In this document: positions 49,223 to 58,509 of the stretch, one piece after another
Layout: every line of letters starts with the position of its first letter
Position numbering within the stretch: position 1 is the stretch's first letter
From: Erythrobacter sp.
GTDB taxonomy: Bacteria > Pseudomonadota > Alphaproteobacteria > Sphingomonadales > Sphingomonadaceae
Reading direction: 5' to 3'
Assembly (NCBI GenBank): GCA_023653115.1
Contig: JAMNXO010000001.1
Location: forward strand, 310,001-374,000
DNA: 64,000 nt
Translations under genes and position numbers: made by a program
The notes under the pieces: generated by a model
What the model saw: only the letters and a program-made list of their open reading frames with translations
Told to the model about the DNA's origin: nothing
Database searches by the model: none

Positions 49223-50929
49223 TTATTCGCTGCCCTTCTTGAGCGCGGCGCCGAGGATGTCGCCCAGCGACGCACCCGAATCCGACGAACCGAACTGGGC
49301 CACAGCTTCCTTTTCTTCGGAAATCTGACGCGCCTTGATCGAGAAGTTCGGCTTCTTCGAACGATCGAAGCCGATCACCATCGCATCGACCTTGCTGCCG
49401 ACCTGGAAGCGGTCCGGACGCTGCTCGTCGCGGTCACGGCCGAGATCCGAACGCTTGATGAAGCCGGTCGCGCCGTCTTCGCCAACCTGCACTTCCAACC
49501 CGCCGTCACGCACTTCGAGCACGGTGACAGTGACAGTCTGGTTCTTGCGCAGCGAACCGCCGCTGGTCGCGCCTTCAGCCGAAGGTGCGCCCTTTTCGAG
49601 CTGCTTCATGCCAAGGCTGATGCGCTCCTTGTCGACATCGACATCAAGCACGATGGCCTTGACCATTTCGCCCTTGCGGTGAAGCGCCAGCGCATCTTCG
49701 CCCGAGATGCCCCAGGCGATGTCCGACATGTGAACCATGCCGTCGACGTCGCCATCGAGACCGATGAACAGGCCGAATTCGGTAGCGTTCTTGACTTCGC
49801 CTTCGACTTCGGTGCCGACCGGGTGCTTTTCAGCGAACTCGTCCCACGGATTGCGCTGGGCCTGCTTGAGGCCGAGGCTGATGCGACGCTTGTCGCTGTC
49901 GACTTCGAGCACCATGACTTCGACTTCCTGCGAGGTCGAGACGATCTTGCCCGGGTGGACGTTCTTCTTGGTCCAGCTCATTTCCGAAACGTGGACAAGG
50001 CCTTCGATCCCGGCTTCCAGCTCCACGAAGGCGCCGTATTCGGTGATGTTGGTGACCTGGCCCGACAGCTTCATGCCGACCGGATACTTGGCAGCAACGC
50101 CATCCCACGGATCGCTTTCCAGCTGCTTCATGCCGAGGCTGATGCGCTGGGTTTCGGCGTTGATGCGGACGATCTGCACCTTCACGGTGTCGCCGATGGC
50201 GATCACTTCGCTCGGGTGGTTGACGCGCTTGTAGCTCATGTCGGTGACATGGAGCAGGCCGTCGATGCCGCCGAGATCGACGAAGGCGCCGTAATCGGTG
50301 ATATTCTTGACGACGCCGTCGATGATCTGGCCTTCGGCGAGATCATTGATGAGTTCGCTGCGCTGTTCGGCACGGGTTTCTTCGAGCACTGCGCGGCGCG
50401 AGACCACGATGTTGCCGCGGCGACGATCCATCTTGAGGATCTGGAACGGCTGCGGCACGTCCATCAGCGGGGTGACATCGCGCACGGGGCGAATGTCGAC
50501 CTGCGAGCCGGGCAGGAAGGCCACGGCGCCATCGAGGTCAACGGTGAAGCCGCCCTTGACGCGGCCGAAGATGCGGCCTTCGACGCGCTTGCCTTCGCCG
50601 AATTCGCTTTCAAGCTTGTCCCAGGCGGCTTCGCGGCGGGCGCGGTCGCGGCTGAGCATGGCTTCGCCATCGGCGTTCTCGACGCGGTCAACGAAGACTT
50701 CGACTTCGCCGCCGACGGCAAGGCCGTGGTCATCTTCGCCGCGGGCGAATTCCTTGAGGGGGATGCGGCCTTCGCTCTTGAGGCCGACGTCGATCACGGC
50801 GTAGCCGTTCTCGATTGCGGTGATGGTGCCCTTGACGACGCGGCCTTCAAAGCCGTCTTCGCCGGCACCGCCGAGTTGTTCGTTGAGCATCGCCTCGAAA
50901 TCGGCGCGGGTGGGCATTTGGGTTGCCAT
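49223..50929 (-). CDS. rpsA: 30S ribosomal protein S1
   Basis: 568 aa; repeated S1 domains, e.g. GIDGLLHVTDMSYKRVNHPSEVIAIGDTVKVQIVRINAETQRISLGMKQLESDPW. Confidence 0.97.
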   Translation of the reverse strand: MATQMPTRADFEAMLNEQLGGAGEDGFEGRVVKGTITAIENGYAVIDVGLKSEGRIPLKEFARGEDDHGLAVGGEVEVFVDRVENADGEAMLSRDRARREAAWDKLESEFGEGKRVEGRIFGRVKGGFTVDLDGAVAFLPGSQVDIRPVRDVTPLMDVPQPFQILKMDRRRGNIVVSRRAVLEETRAEQRSELINDLAEGQIIDGVVKNITDYGAFVDLGGIDGLLHVTDMSYKRVNHPSEVIAIGDTVKVQIVRINAETQRISLGMKQLESDPWDGVAAKYPVGMKLSGQVTNITEYGAFVELEAGIEGLVHVSEMSWTKKNVHPGKIVSTSQEVEVMVLEVDSDKRRISLGLKQAQRNPWDEFAEKHPVGTEVEGEVKNATEFGLFIGLDGDVDGMVHMSDIAWGISGEDALALHRKGEMVKAIVLDVDVDKERISLGMKQLEKGAPSAEGATSGGSLRKNQTVTVTVLEVRDGGLEVQVGEDGATGFIKRSDLGRDRDEQRPDRFQVGSKVDAMVIGFDRSKKPNFSIKARQISEEKEAVAQFGSSDSGASLGDILGAALKKGSE

Positions 50930-51163
50930 AAGTCAGGTTAGTCCTGTGTTCGTTGTGCTACCGGCCACCGGTTTTTCCGGGGTCTTAAACTGCTTCCCGT
51001 GCACCATTGCGCGGGCTGGCAGGGCAAGAGGCCGTTCGTCTCCGCGAGGCCTCATGCCGCCGCGAAGGTTCCTTCAACCAAGAATGATTGCCAGAACGGC
51101 CGCGCGCCTAGGCGAGGGACGCGTAAAATGCAAGGAGATTGCGGCGATCCGCGAGGCTTCCTG

Positions 51164-51775
51164 TCAGCGCCGCAGCGCGCCGAGCTGGCGGTTGTGGAGG
51201 CCGGTCAGCGCGATCAGTGCAATCGTCGCACCCACCAGACACATCAGCATATCCCACTGGGTATCCCAGGGATCGCCCTGCGTGCCGAGGAATTCGTCCG
51301 CGCCCTGGCCGAGCATCATCGCTGCGCCGAATTCGATCAATTCGTAGGTCGCGCTGACCGCAAGGCAGCAGGCGAGCACCAGCACCTGCAGCAGCGCGCC
51401 GCGATGCAGGCCGCCCCCGCGGATCAGCAATTCGCGCAAGACAATCGCGGGAACGAAGCCCTGCATCAGATGCCCGAAGCGGTCATAGGGATTGCGCGCG
51501 AGATCGAACCATTCCTGCACTTCAAAGCCGATCGGCATGCGGGCGTAGGTGTAGGCTCCGCCCAGCATCAGCACGAGTCCGTGAAATCCGATCAGCGCGA
51601 GCGCGAGACCGGTCAGCGGAAACCGCCGGGCGGTGACCCACAGCACGGGTAGCGCGATCAGCACGGGCGCTACCTCCATCCACCATGTTGCGCGGTCATA
51701 GGGTTGCCAGCCTGATGCGGCGAGCGCCGCCAGCCACACCAGCGACAAGGCGGTCAGGCCGCGGCGAGCCATCAT
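51164..51775 (-). CDS. DUF2238 (YjdF-like) membrane protein
   Basis: 203 aa; FPLTGLALALIGFHGLVLMLGGAYTYARMPIGFEVQEWFDLARNPYDRFGHLMQGFVPAIVLRELLIR...GTQGDPWDTQWDMLMCLVGA. Confidence 0.88.
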   Translation of the reverse strand: MMARRGLTALSLVWLAALAASGWQPYDRATWWMEVAPVLIALPVLWVTARRFPLTGLALALIGFHGLVLMLGGAYTYARMPIGFEVQEWFDLARNPYDRFGHLMQGFVPAIVLRELLIRGGGLHRGALLQVLVLACCLAVSATYELIEFGAAMMLGQGADEFLGTQGDPWDTQWDMLMCLVGATIALIALTGLHNRQLGALRR

Positions 51776-52401
51776 TGGGCGCGGCTCAGTTTATGCTGAA
51801 CCGCCTCGATTGCCGCTTCGATCGCGGCATCGCGGCCAAAGTGCGTGGTGTCGATCACCAGCGCATCAGGGGCGGCCATCAACGGTGCATCCTTGCGGCC
51901 CATGTCGCGCGCGTCGCGAGCGGCAATGTCGCGCTCGATATCGGCCAGCAACGCCGCGATCCCGCGCCCCTGCATCTCCAGCCAGCGGCGGCGCGCGCGT
52001 TCCGCCACGCTGGCGGTCACGAACAGCTTCACCGGGGCCTCGGGCGCGATGACGGTGCCGATGTCGCGTCCGTCGAGCACTGCACCGCCGTCCTGCAAGG
52101 CAAAGGCGCGTTGACGTTCATAAAGCGCGCGGCGGACGGCGGGGTGCACCGACACGCGGCTTGCAAACCCGCCCACCTCTTCGGACCGCAGAATGTCGTC
52201 ATCGAGCAGGGAATCGGCAAAGTCGCAGGCGGACAGTGCCTCGCTTGCATTATCGGGATCGTCGCCGTTCAACTGCACCTGCCGCCCGACTGCGCGGTAG
52301 AGCAGCCCGGTATCAAGATGCGGCAGACCGAAATGCGCCGCGAGCGCCTTGGCGATGGTGCCTTTGCCTGAAGCGGTGGGCCCGTCGACAGCGATAATCA
52401 C
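51772..52401 (-). CDS. cmk: Cytidylate kinase
   Basis: 209 aa; MIIAVDGPTASGKGTIAKALAAHFGLPHLDTGLLYRAVG...DGRDIGTVIAPEAPVKLFVTAS. Confidence 0.96.
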   Translation of the reverse strand: MIIAVDGPTASGKGTIAKALAAHFGLPHLDTGLLYRAVGRQVQLNGDDPDNASEALSACDFADSLLDDDILRSEEVGGFASRVSVHPAVRRALYERQRAFALQDGGAVLDGRDIGTVIAPEAPVKLFVTASVAERARRRWLEMQGRGIAALLADIERDIAARDARDMGRKDAPLMAAPDALVIDTTHFGRDAAIEAAIEAVQHKLSRAQ

Positions 52402-53714
52402 GCGGCCGCCTCGGCCAGCAGTCCCATGAAGGTCGGGAAGCTGGTGTTGATCGGGCTGGTATCGTCAACGCTGACACCATCGCGGCTGACGAGCCCTGCG
52501 ACCGCCATGCTCATCGCGATGCGGTGATCGAGCATCGTCTTGACGCGGGCGTTGGCGCTGCCGCGCAGCGGCTCGCCGCCGGTGCCGTGGATGGTTAGAC
52601 CGTCCTCGTGTTCCTCGACCCGCGCGCCGACGCTGCTCAAGGCGGTGGCCATGGTGCTGAGGCGGTCGCTTTCCTTGACCCGTAGTTCCTCAAGGCCCGA
52701 CGTGCGGGTGGTGCCGCTTGCCAGCGCGGCGGCGACGAAAAGCACCGGAAACTCGTCGATCATGCTGGGCGCAATCGCGGGGTCGACATCGATGCCGGTC
52801 AGCGCCGCGTGGCGGACGCGCAAGTCCGCGACCGGCTCCCCGCCGACCTCGCGCGCGTCCACCTCGGTAATATCCGCGCCCATCTGCCGCAGCACGGCAA
52901 GCAGGCCTGCGCGGGTCGGGTTGAGGCCGACGTTGAGGATGGTAAGGTCGCTCCCTGGCACCAGTGTTGCCGCGACCATGAAGAAGGCAGCGGACGAGGG
53001 ATCGCCCGGAACCACCACATCCATCGGCTTGAGGTCGGCCTCGCCGTGGATGGCAATCACTTTCTCGCCGTTCTCCTCGCCCACTTCGAGCCGCGCGCCG
53101 AAGCCGGTCAGCATCCGCTCGGTATGGTCGCGGGTGGGGACGGGCTCGATCACGCGGGTGATGCCGGGTGTGTTGAGCCCGGCCAGCAGCACCGCGCTTT
53201 TGACCTGCGCGCTGGCCACCGGCAGTCGATAGGTGATCGGCACGGCGGGGCTTGCGCCGCGCAGCATCAGGGGCAGGGTGCCGCCCCCCGAGGCTTCGAT
53301 GCCCGCGCCCATCTGCGACAACGGATCGATCACGCGGCCCATCGGGCGGCCCGAAAGGCTCGCATCGCCGATGAAGGTTGCCGTGATCGCATGGCTCGCC
53401 ACCAGGCCCATCAGGAGGCGAGTGGAGGTGCCCGAATTGCCCATGTCGAGCGCGGACTTGGGTTCGAGCAGGCTGCCGAGCCCTGCGCCATGGACGGTCC
53501 ATGTTCCATCATCCGCGCGGATGATATCGGCCCCGAACTGGCGCATCGCGGCAGCGGTCGCCAGCACGTCTTCACCTTCGAGCAGGCCGGTGATGCGGCT
53601 CTGGCCCACGGCGAGGCCCGAGAACATCAGCGCGCGGTGGCTGATCGACTTGTCGCCCGGCACGCGGATAGTCCCGCGCAAGGGGTTGGCGGCGGCGAAA
53701 GTGTGGCTGGTCAT
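52398..53714 (-). CDS. aroA: 3-phosphoshikimate 1-carboxyvinyltransferase
   Basis: MTSHTFAAANPLRGTIRVPGDKSISHRALMFSGLAVGQSRITGLLEGEDVLATAAAMRQFGA...; start inside the longer ORF. Confidence 0.96.
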   Translation of the reverse strand: MTSHTFAAANPLRGTIRVPGDKSISHRALMFSGLAVGQSRITGLLEGEDVLATAAAMRQFGADIIRADDGTWTVHGAGLGSLLEPKSALDMGNSGTSTRLLMGLVASHAITATFIGDASLSGRPMGRVIDPLSQMGAGIEASGGGTLPLMLRGASPAVPITYRLPVASAQVKSAVLLAGLNTPGITRVIEPVPTRDHTERMLTGFGARLEVGEENGEKVIAIHGEADLKPMDVVVPGDPSSAAFFMVAATLVPGSDLTILNVGLNPTRAGLLAVLRQMGADITEVDAREVGGEPVADLRVRHAALTGIDVDPAIAPSMIDEFPVLFVAAALASGTTRTSGLEELRVKESDRLSTMATALSSVGARVEEHEDGLTIHGTGGEPLRGSANARVKTMLDHRIAMSMAVAGLVSRDGVSVDDTSPINTSFPTFMGLLAEAAA

Positions 53715-53886
53715 CAGGCGGCGGTCTTTGACAGCGCCCTGCGCTTCTGGCAAGGCGCGCCGCGCGCGGGGCCGCACGCTCTTGATAAAGAGCTTGCCGG
53801 AACCCACTATCCTGACGCAACCCGACGCGAATTTGCGCAAGTTTTCGCCCGCCCCTGCAGGGGTTGGCCTGTATTGAGGAATAAAG

Positions 53887-54228
53887 ATGGCAAAGCCCGA
53901 ATGGGGTACCAAGCGTACCTGCCCCAAGTGCGGGGAGCGGTTCTACGATCTCGGCAAGGATGATCCGGTGACCTGCATCGAATGTGGCGACACCTGGTCG
54001 CCCGAGCCGGTGCTCAAGTCCAAGCAGCCGATTCCCTTCGAAGAAGAGAAGAAGGTTGATGCCGACGCCGACGCCGATCTGGGCGGCGACGAGGATATCG
54101 ACGATCTGGAAGATATCGAAGACATCGACGAAGACGGCGATTCGCCCGATAACGACGTCGATCTCGGCGGGGACGACGATCTCGGCGTTGCCACCGGCAC
54201 CGGCGAAGACAACGAAGACGAAATCTGA
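53887..54228 (+). CDS. TIGR02300 family protein (zinc ribbon, acidic C-terminus)
   Basis: 113 aa; MAKPEWGTKRTCPKCGERFYDLGKDDPVTCIECGDTWSPEPVLKSKQP then Asp/Glu-rich tail. Confidence 0.9.
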   Translation: MAKPEWGTKRTCPKCGERFYDLGKDDPVTCIECGDTWSPEPVLKSKQPIPFEEEKKVDADADADLGGDEDIDDLEDIEDIDEDGDSPDNDVDLGGDDDLGVATGTGEDNEDEI

Positions 54229-54316
54229 TTTTTCATCTTGCAAAGGTGAGGCGGCCCTTCTAATGGCCGCCTCCCGCAGGCAGGGCGCTTCGTTCTGCTT
54301 GCACGATGACTGGTTC

Positions 54317-54392
54317 GGGGCCTTAGCTCAGCTGGGAGAGCGCAACACTGGCAGTGTTGAGGTCAGCGGTTCGATCCCGCTAGGCTCCACCA
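54317..54392 (+). tRNA. tRNA-Ala (anticodon GGC)
   Basis: GGGGCCTTAGCTCAGCTGGGAGAGCGCAACACTGGCAGTGTTGAGGTCAGCGGTTCGATCCCGCTAGGCTCCACCA; anticodon loop CTGGCAG; CCA encoded. Confidence 0.95.
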
Positions 54393-54438
54393 ATCATCCT
54401 GATCAAAGTCGAAGAATTGGCTGCCTGAGGCAGCTCCC

Positions 54439-54480
54439 TTCGCAACGCTGGCCGACGAGGTTTCGTCCGCCGGCGTTTTT
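54439..54480 (+). terminator. Terminator downstream of tRNA-Ala
   Basis: AACGCTGGCCGACGAGGTTTCGTCCGCCGGCGTTTTT; G-U tolerant stem plus T-run. Confidence 0.65.
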
Positions 54481-54523
54481 CGCATGATGCGGGCGCTGCG
54501 GCACCCGCGAGGAGAAGTTGGCG

Positions 54524-56002
54524 ATGTTCGACACGCTGTCCGACCGTCTTGGCGGGGTCTTTGACAAGCTCAAGGGCCGTGGCGCATTGCGCGAGCAGGA
54601 CGTGCGCGACGCCATGCGCGAGGTGCGGATCGCGCTGCTCGAAGCCGATGTCGCGCTCCCCGTCGCCCGCCGCTTCATCGATGCCGTTACCGAAAAGGCC
54701 GTGGGGCAGGATGTGCTGCGCTCGGTCACGCCGGGCCAGCAGGTCATCAAGATCGTCCATGACGAGCTGGTGGAAACGCTCGGCGGGACCGAGACCGAGG
54801 GCCTGAACCTCGACGCCAAGCCGCCGGTCGTGATCATGATGGTCGGCCTGCAGGGCTCGGGGAAAACCACCACCACTGCCAAGCTCGCCAAGCTGATCCG
54901 CGAACGCCACGGCAAGAAGGCCCTGATGGCCTCGCTCGACGTCAATCGTCCGGCCGCGCAGGAACAGCTCGCGGTGCTGGGCGGGCAGGTCGAAGTGGCG
55001 ACCTTGCCGATCGTTGCGGGCCAGCAGCCGGTCGATATTGCGCGCCGTGCGATGGAAGCGGCACGCTTGCAGAACTTCGACGTGCTGCTGCTCGATACCG
55101 CGGGCCGTCTGCACGTTGATGACGCGCTGATGGCCGAGATGAAGGCCGTGGCCGGCGTTTCGGCCCCGAATGAAGTGCTGCTGGTGGTCGATTCGCTCAC
55201 CGGCCAGGACGCGGTCAACGTCGCGCAGAGCTTCAGCGGCGAAGTGCCGCTGACCGGCGTTGTGCTGACCCGCATGGACGGCGATGCCCGCGGCGGCGCG
55301 GCGCTCTCCATGCGCGCAGTCACCGGCAAGCCGATCAAGTTTGCCGGCACCGGCGAAAAGCTCGACGCGATCGAAGTGTTCCGCCCCGGCAGCGTGGCCG
55401 ACCGCATTCTCGGCATGGGCGATGTTGTCAGCCTGGTCGAAAAGGCCGCGGCGACGATCAAGGAAGCCGACGCCGAAAAGATGGCGCGCAACCTCGAGAA
55501 GGGCAAATTCGATCTCGACGATCTCGCGATGCAACTGAAGCAGATGCGCGCGATGGGCGGCCTCGGGATGCTGGCGGGCATGATGCCGGGCATGAAAAAG
55601 GCCAAGGCCGCGATGGCCAATTCGGGCATGGACGACAAGGTGCTGGTGCACATGGAAGCGATCATCTCCTCGATGACGGCCAAGGAACGCGCCAATCCCG
55701 ATCTGATGAACGCCAAGCGCAAGAAGCGCGTCGCAGCCGGCAGCGGCACCGATGTGCAGACGGTCAACAAGGTGCTGAAGATGCATCAGGAAATGGCCCG
55801 CGCGATGAAGCAGATCAAGAAGATGGGCGGATTGAAGGGCCTCGCCTCGATGTTCGGCGCTGGTGGCGGCGGGATGGGCGGAATGCCCGGTTCCGGCGGC
55901 CCGATGGGCGGCATGGGCGGGGGCGGTCTGCCCGGTCTTGGCGGCCCCGGAGGGATGGGCGGATTGCCCGGTCTCGGTGGCCCGCCCCGCATCAAGAAAT
56001 AG
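54524..56002 (+). CDS. ffh: Signal recognition particle protein Ffh
   Basis: MFDTLSDRLGGVFDKLKGRGALREQDVRDAMREVRIALLEADVALPVARRFI...GLQGSGKTTTTAKLAKLI; M-domain; Gly/Met/Pro-rich tail. Confidence 0.97.
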   Translation: MFDTLSDRLGGVFDKLKGRGALREQDVRDAMREVRIALLEADVALPVARRFIDAVTEKAVGQDVLRSVTPGQQVIKIVHDELVETLGGTETEGLNLDAKPPVVIMMVGLQGSGKTTTTAKLAKLIRERHGKKALMASLDVNRPAAQEQLAVLGGQVEVATLPIVAGQQPVDIARRAMEAARLQNFDVLLLDTAGRLHVDDALMAEMKAVAGVSAPNEVLLVVDSLTGQDAVNVAQSFSGEVPLTGVVLTRMDGDARGGAALSMRAVTGKPIKFAGTGEKLDAIEVFRPGSVADRILGMGDVVSLVEKAAATIKEADAEKMARNLEKGKFDLDDLAMQLKQMRAMGGLGMLAGMMPGMKKAKAAMANSGMDDKVLVHMEAIISSMTAKERANPDLMNAKRKKRVAAGSGTDVQTVNKVLKMHQEMARAMKQIKKMGGLKGLASMFGAGGGGMGGMPGSGGPMGGMGGGGLPGLGGPGGMGGLPGLGGPPRIKK

Positions 56003-56062
56003 TTTTAGTTCAGCAGTTTAAGTTCAGAAATTTAATCAATTCCAATCGAAAGGTAGTATCCC

Positions 56063-56605
56063 ATGTCCATTTCCATCCGGCTTTCGCGCGGCGGTGCCAA
56101 GAAGCGTCCCTATTACCGCATCGTCGTCGCCAACAGCCGCAGCCCGCGCGACGGCAAGTATCTCGAGCAGATCGGCACCTACAACCCGCTGCTCGCCAAG
56201 GATTCGCCCGAGCGCATCAAGCTCGTCGAAGACCGCGCCCGCTACTGGCTCGGCGTTGGCGCACAGCCGACCGATCGCGTCGCCCGCTTCCTCGATGCCG
56301 CCGGCATCCTGGAGCGCGCTGCTCGCGTGAACCCCAAGAAGGGCGAGCCGGGCGAGAAGGCCAAGGAGCGCGCAGAAGAGCGTGCGGCCAAGATTGCCGA
56401 AGCCGAAGAAGCTGCACGCGCCGCTGAAGAAGAAGCCAAGGCCGCTGCTGCCGCTCCGGCGGTTGAAGAAGCGCCCGCCGCTGAAGAAGCCGCTGCCGAA
56501 GAAGCGCCCGCCGCTGAAGAAGCTGCCGCTGAAGAAGCGCCGGCTGCTGAAGAAGCACCTGCTGCTGAAGAAGCCCCGGCTGCCGACGAGCAGGCTGAAG
56601 GCTGA
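56063..56605 (+). CDS. rpsP: 30S ribosomal protein S16 with long Ala/Glu-rich C-terminal extension
   Basis: [44 protein letters not shown]; residues past ~85 are (EEAPAA)n-like. Confidence 0.96.
   Translation: MSISIRLSRGGAKKRPYYRIVVANSRSPRDGKYLEQIGTYNPLLAKDSPERIKLVEDRARYWLGVGAQPTDRVARFLDAAGILERAARVNPKKGEPGEKAKERAEERAAKIAEAEEAARAAEEEAKAAAAAPAVEEAPAAEEAAAEEAPAAEEAAAEEAPAAEEAPAAEEAPAADEQAEG
56460..56590 (+). repeat. In-frame degenerate tandem repeat encoding [11 protein letters not shown] in the rpsP tail
   Basis: Repeated GAAGAAGCGCCCGCCGCT / GAAGAAGCCGCTGCC / GAAGAAGCACCTGCTGCT units. Confidence 0.8.
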
Positions 56606-56613
56606 TTTTGGCC

Positions 56614-57114
56614 ATGACCAAGCCCGTCACCCTCGCCGCCATTGCCGGCGCGCACGGGGTGGCGGGCGAGGTGCGTCTGAAGCTGTTCGGCGAGGGTGTC
56701 GCGGGCCTGTCCTGCTACAAGACCTTCAACGACGGCGCGCTGACGCTGCTCAAGATCCGCGACGACGGCAAGGGCGGGGCGGTTGCCCGCTTTGCCGAAT
56801 GCACCTCGCGCGCCGATGCCGAAAGGCTGCGCGGCACCGTGCTCACTGTGCCGCGCGAGGCGCTGCCCCCGCTGGCCGAGGGTGAGTTCTACCACGCCGA
56901 TCTGCTGGGGCTGCCGGTGGTCACCGATGCGGGCGAGGCGGTCGGTACGGTTCTCGCCATCGAGAATTTCGGCGCGACCGACATCATCGAGATTACCCGC
57001 GCACCTGTCCCCGAGAAGGGGCCGAAAACCTTCATGGTGCCGATGATCCCCGCCGCTGTGCTGGAGTGGGATGAACAGCGGCTTGTGATCGCGGCAGGAT
57101 TCGCCGAAGATTAG
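56614..57114 (+). CDS. rimM: 16S rRNA processing protein RimM
   Basis: MTKPVTLAAIAGAHGVAGEVRLKLFGEG...LPPLAEGEFYHADLLGLPVVTDAGEAVGTVLAIENFGATDIIEI. Confidence 0.95.
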   Translation: MTKPVTLAAIAGAHGVAGEVRLKLFGEGVAGLSCYKTFNDGALTLLKIRDDGKGGAVARFAECTSRADAERLRGTVLTVPREALPPLAEGEFYHADLLGLPVVTDAGEAVGTVLAIENFGATDIIEITRAPVPEKGPKTFMVPMIPAAVLEWDEQRLVIAAGFAED

Positions 57115-57117
57115 GGC

Positions 57118-57663
57118 GTGAGCCCACCGCGCGACGAACTCTGGCACCGCATTGCGGCCCATGACATCGGGCCTTCCGACGCATCGCTGAGTTTTGCCGC
57201 CCGGCTTGCCCGCGAGAACCGCTGGAGCCATGCCCATGCCGAGGCGGTGATCGGCGAGTATAAACGCTTCTGCTACCTCGCACTGACCGCCGGCCACGAG
57301 GTCACCCCGTCCGACGCGGTCGATCAGGCATGGCACCTGCATCTTACCTACAGCCGCGACTACTGGCAGAGCTTTTGCCCGGACGTGCTGCGCGCCGATA
57401 TGCACCACGGCCCGACCAAGGGCGGGGCGGCCGAGCGCGACCGGTTCTACCACCAATATGCCGCCACGCTCGCCGCCTACGAGGCTGCCTTTGGCTCCGC
57501 GCCCCCCGCCGCTATCTGGCCGGCTGCACAGCGCCGCTTTTCTGTCGATCCAAAAGCAGTGCGTGTTAACTTTTCCGATGGTATCTTCCTGTCACGCCGG
57601 GTCGCGCTGGCGCTGGGTCTGATCTTCCTCATGGTAGGCTGGCTCGCGGGAAGGATTGTGTGA
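57118..57663 (+). CDS. Glycine-rich-domain protein (GRDP)-like with C-terminal TM
   Basis: 181 aa; EVTPSDAVDQAWHLHLTYSRDYWQSFCPDVLRADMHHGPTKGG...; C-terminal TM VALALGLIFLMVGWLAGRIV; GTG start 3 nt after the rimM stop. Confidence 0.7.
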   Translation: MSPPRDELWHRIAAHDIGPSDASLSFAARLARENRWSHAHAEAVIGEYKRFCYLALTAGHEVTPSDAVDQAWHLHLTYSRDYWQSFCPDVLRADMHHGPTKGGAAERDRFYHQYAATLAAYEAAFGSAPPAAIWPAAQRRFSVDPKAVRVNFSDGIFLSRRVALALGLIFLMVGWLAGRIV

Positions 57664-58487
57664 TGGAGCTGTTCTCGTCCTGGACGGGCAGCGATTTCTT
57701 GCAGTTTTACATCATGCTGCTGGTGCTGAGTGCCGTGGCAGGGTGGTGGATACCTGCGCAACTTCGCCCCGCCGGCCGCGCGAGCGAATCGCTCGATGCC
57801 GAGGATCTGGCGATGCTCGGCGGCGGGCGCGAGCGGTTTGCCGATTCGCTGCTGGCCGATCTGTTCGTGCGCGGCGGGCTGGCGGCGGTGAGCGCAGGCA
57901 AGTTAGAAGTGGTGCAGCCGGGCCTTCCGGCCAGTCCGGCAGGCAAGGCGCTGCTGGCTTACGGTGCGCCGATTTCGGCCAGCGCGGCGAGCAAGGCGGT
58001 GGGCGTCCATGCCGAGCGGGTCGCCGCACGGCTGCGTCGCAGCGGGCTCTTGCTGCGTCCCGAGGAACTCACCCAATTGCGCTGGCTTTCGATTGCGCCG
58101 TTCTGCGCGCTGCTGCTGCTCGGCCTTTACCGCCAGCGCGCCGGCAGCGCCGAGGGCGAGGCGACCGGCTTTCTGGTGATCCTGATGGTGCTGACGGCGG
58201 GGCTGGCGCTGCTGCGCTTCTTCAAGGTCGATCACCGCACCCGCGCGGGGATTGCGGCGGTGCAGGGCTTTCGGGCGCGGGCCGCACGCCTCTCTGCCGC
58301 ACCGCGTCCCGAAGAGGTGGCAACCGCTGTGGCGCTGTTCGGCACCGGCGTGCTGGTCGGCACCCCGTGGGAGCCGGTCCACGCGATGCGGCACCAGAGC
58401 GGAGGCGGGGACGGCGGCAGCAGCGACAGCAGCAGCGATGGCGGCAGTGACGGCGGCGGCGGTGGCTGCGGTGGTTGCGGGGGCTGA
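57660..58487 (+). CDS. TIGR04222 domain-containing membrane protein
   Basis: 275 aa; LDAEDLAMLGGGRERFADSLLADLFVRGGLAAV...; C-terminal GGDGGSSDSSSDGGSDGGGGGCGGCGG. Confidence 0.78.
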   Translation: MMELFSSWTGSDFLQFYIMLLVLSAVAGWWIPAQLRPAGRASESLDAEDLAMLGGGRERFADSLLADLFVRGGLAAVSAGKLEVVQPGLPASPAGKALLAYGAPISASAASKAVGVHAERVAARLRRSGLLLRPEELTQLRWLSIAPFCALLLLGLYRQRAGSAEGEATGFLVILMVLTAGLALLRFFKVDHRTRAGIAAVQGFRARAARLSAAPRPEEVATAVALFGTGVLVGTPWEPVHAMRHQSGGGDGGSSDSSSDGGSDGGGGGCGGCGG

Positions 58488-58509
58488 CTTCCCGGCGTAA
58501 GCGGCGGGT

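Noticed and set aside
49106-50941. 611-aa plus-strand ORF opposite rpsA
   Set aside because: rpsA with its S1 repeats is unambiguous; the apparent repeats in the antisense ORF only mirror the S1-domain repeats.
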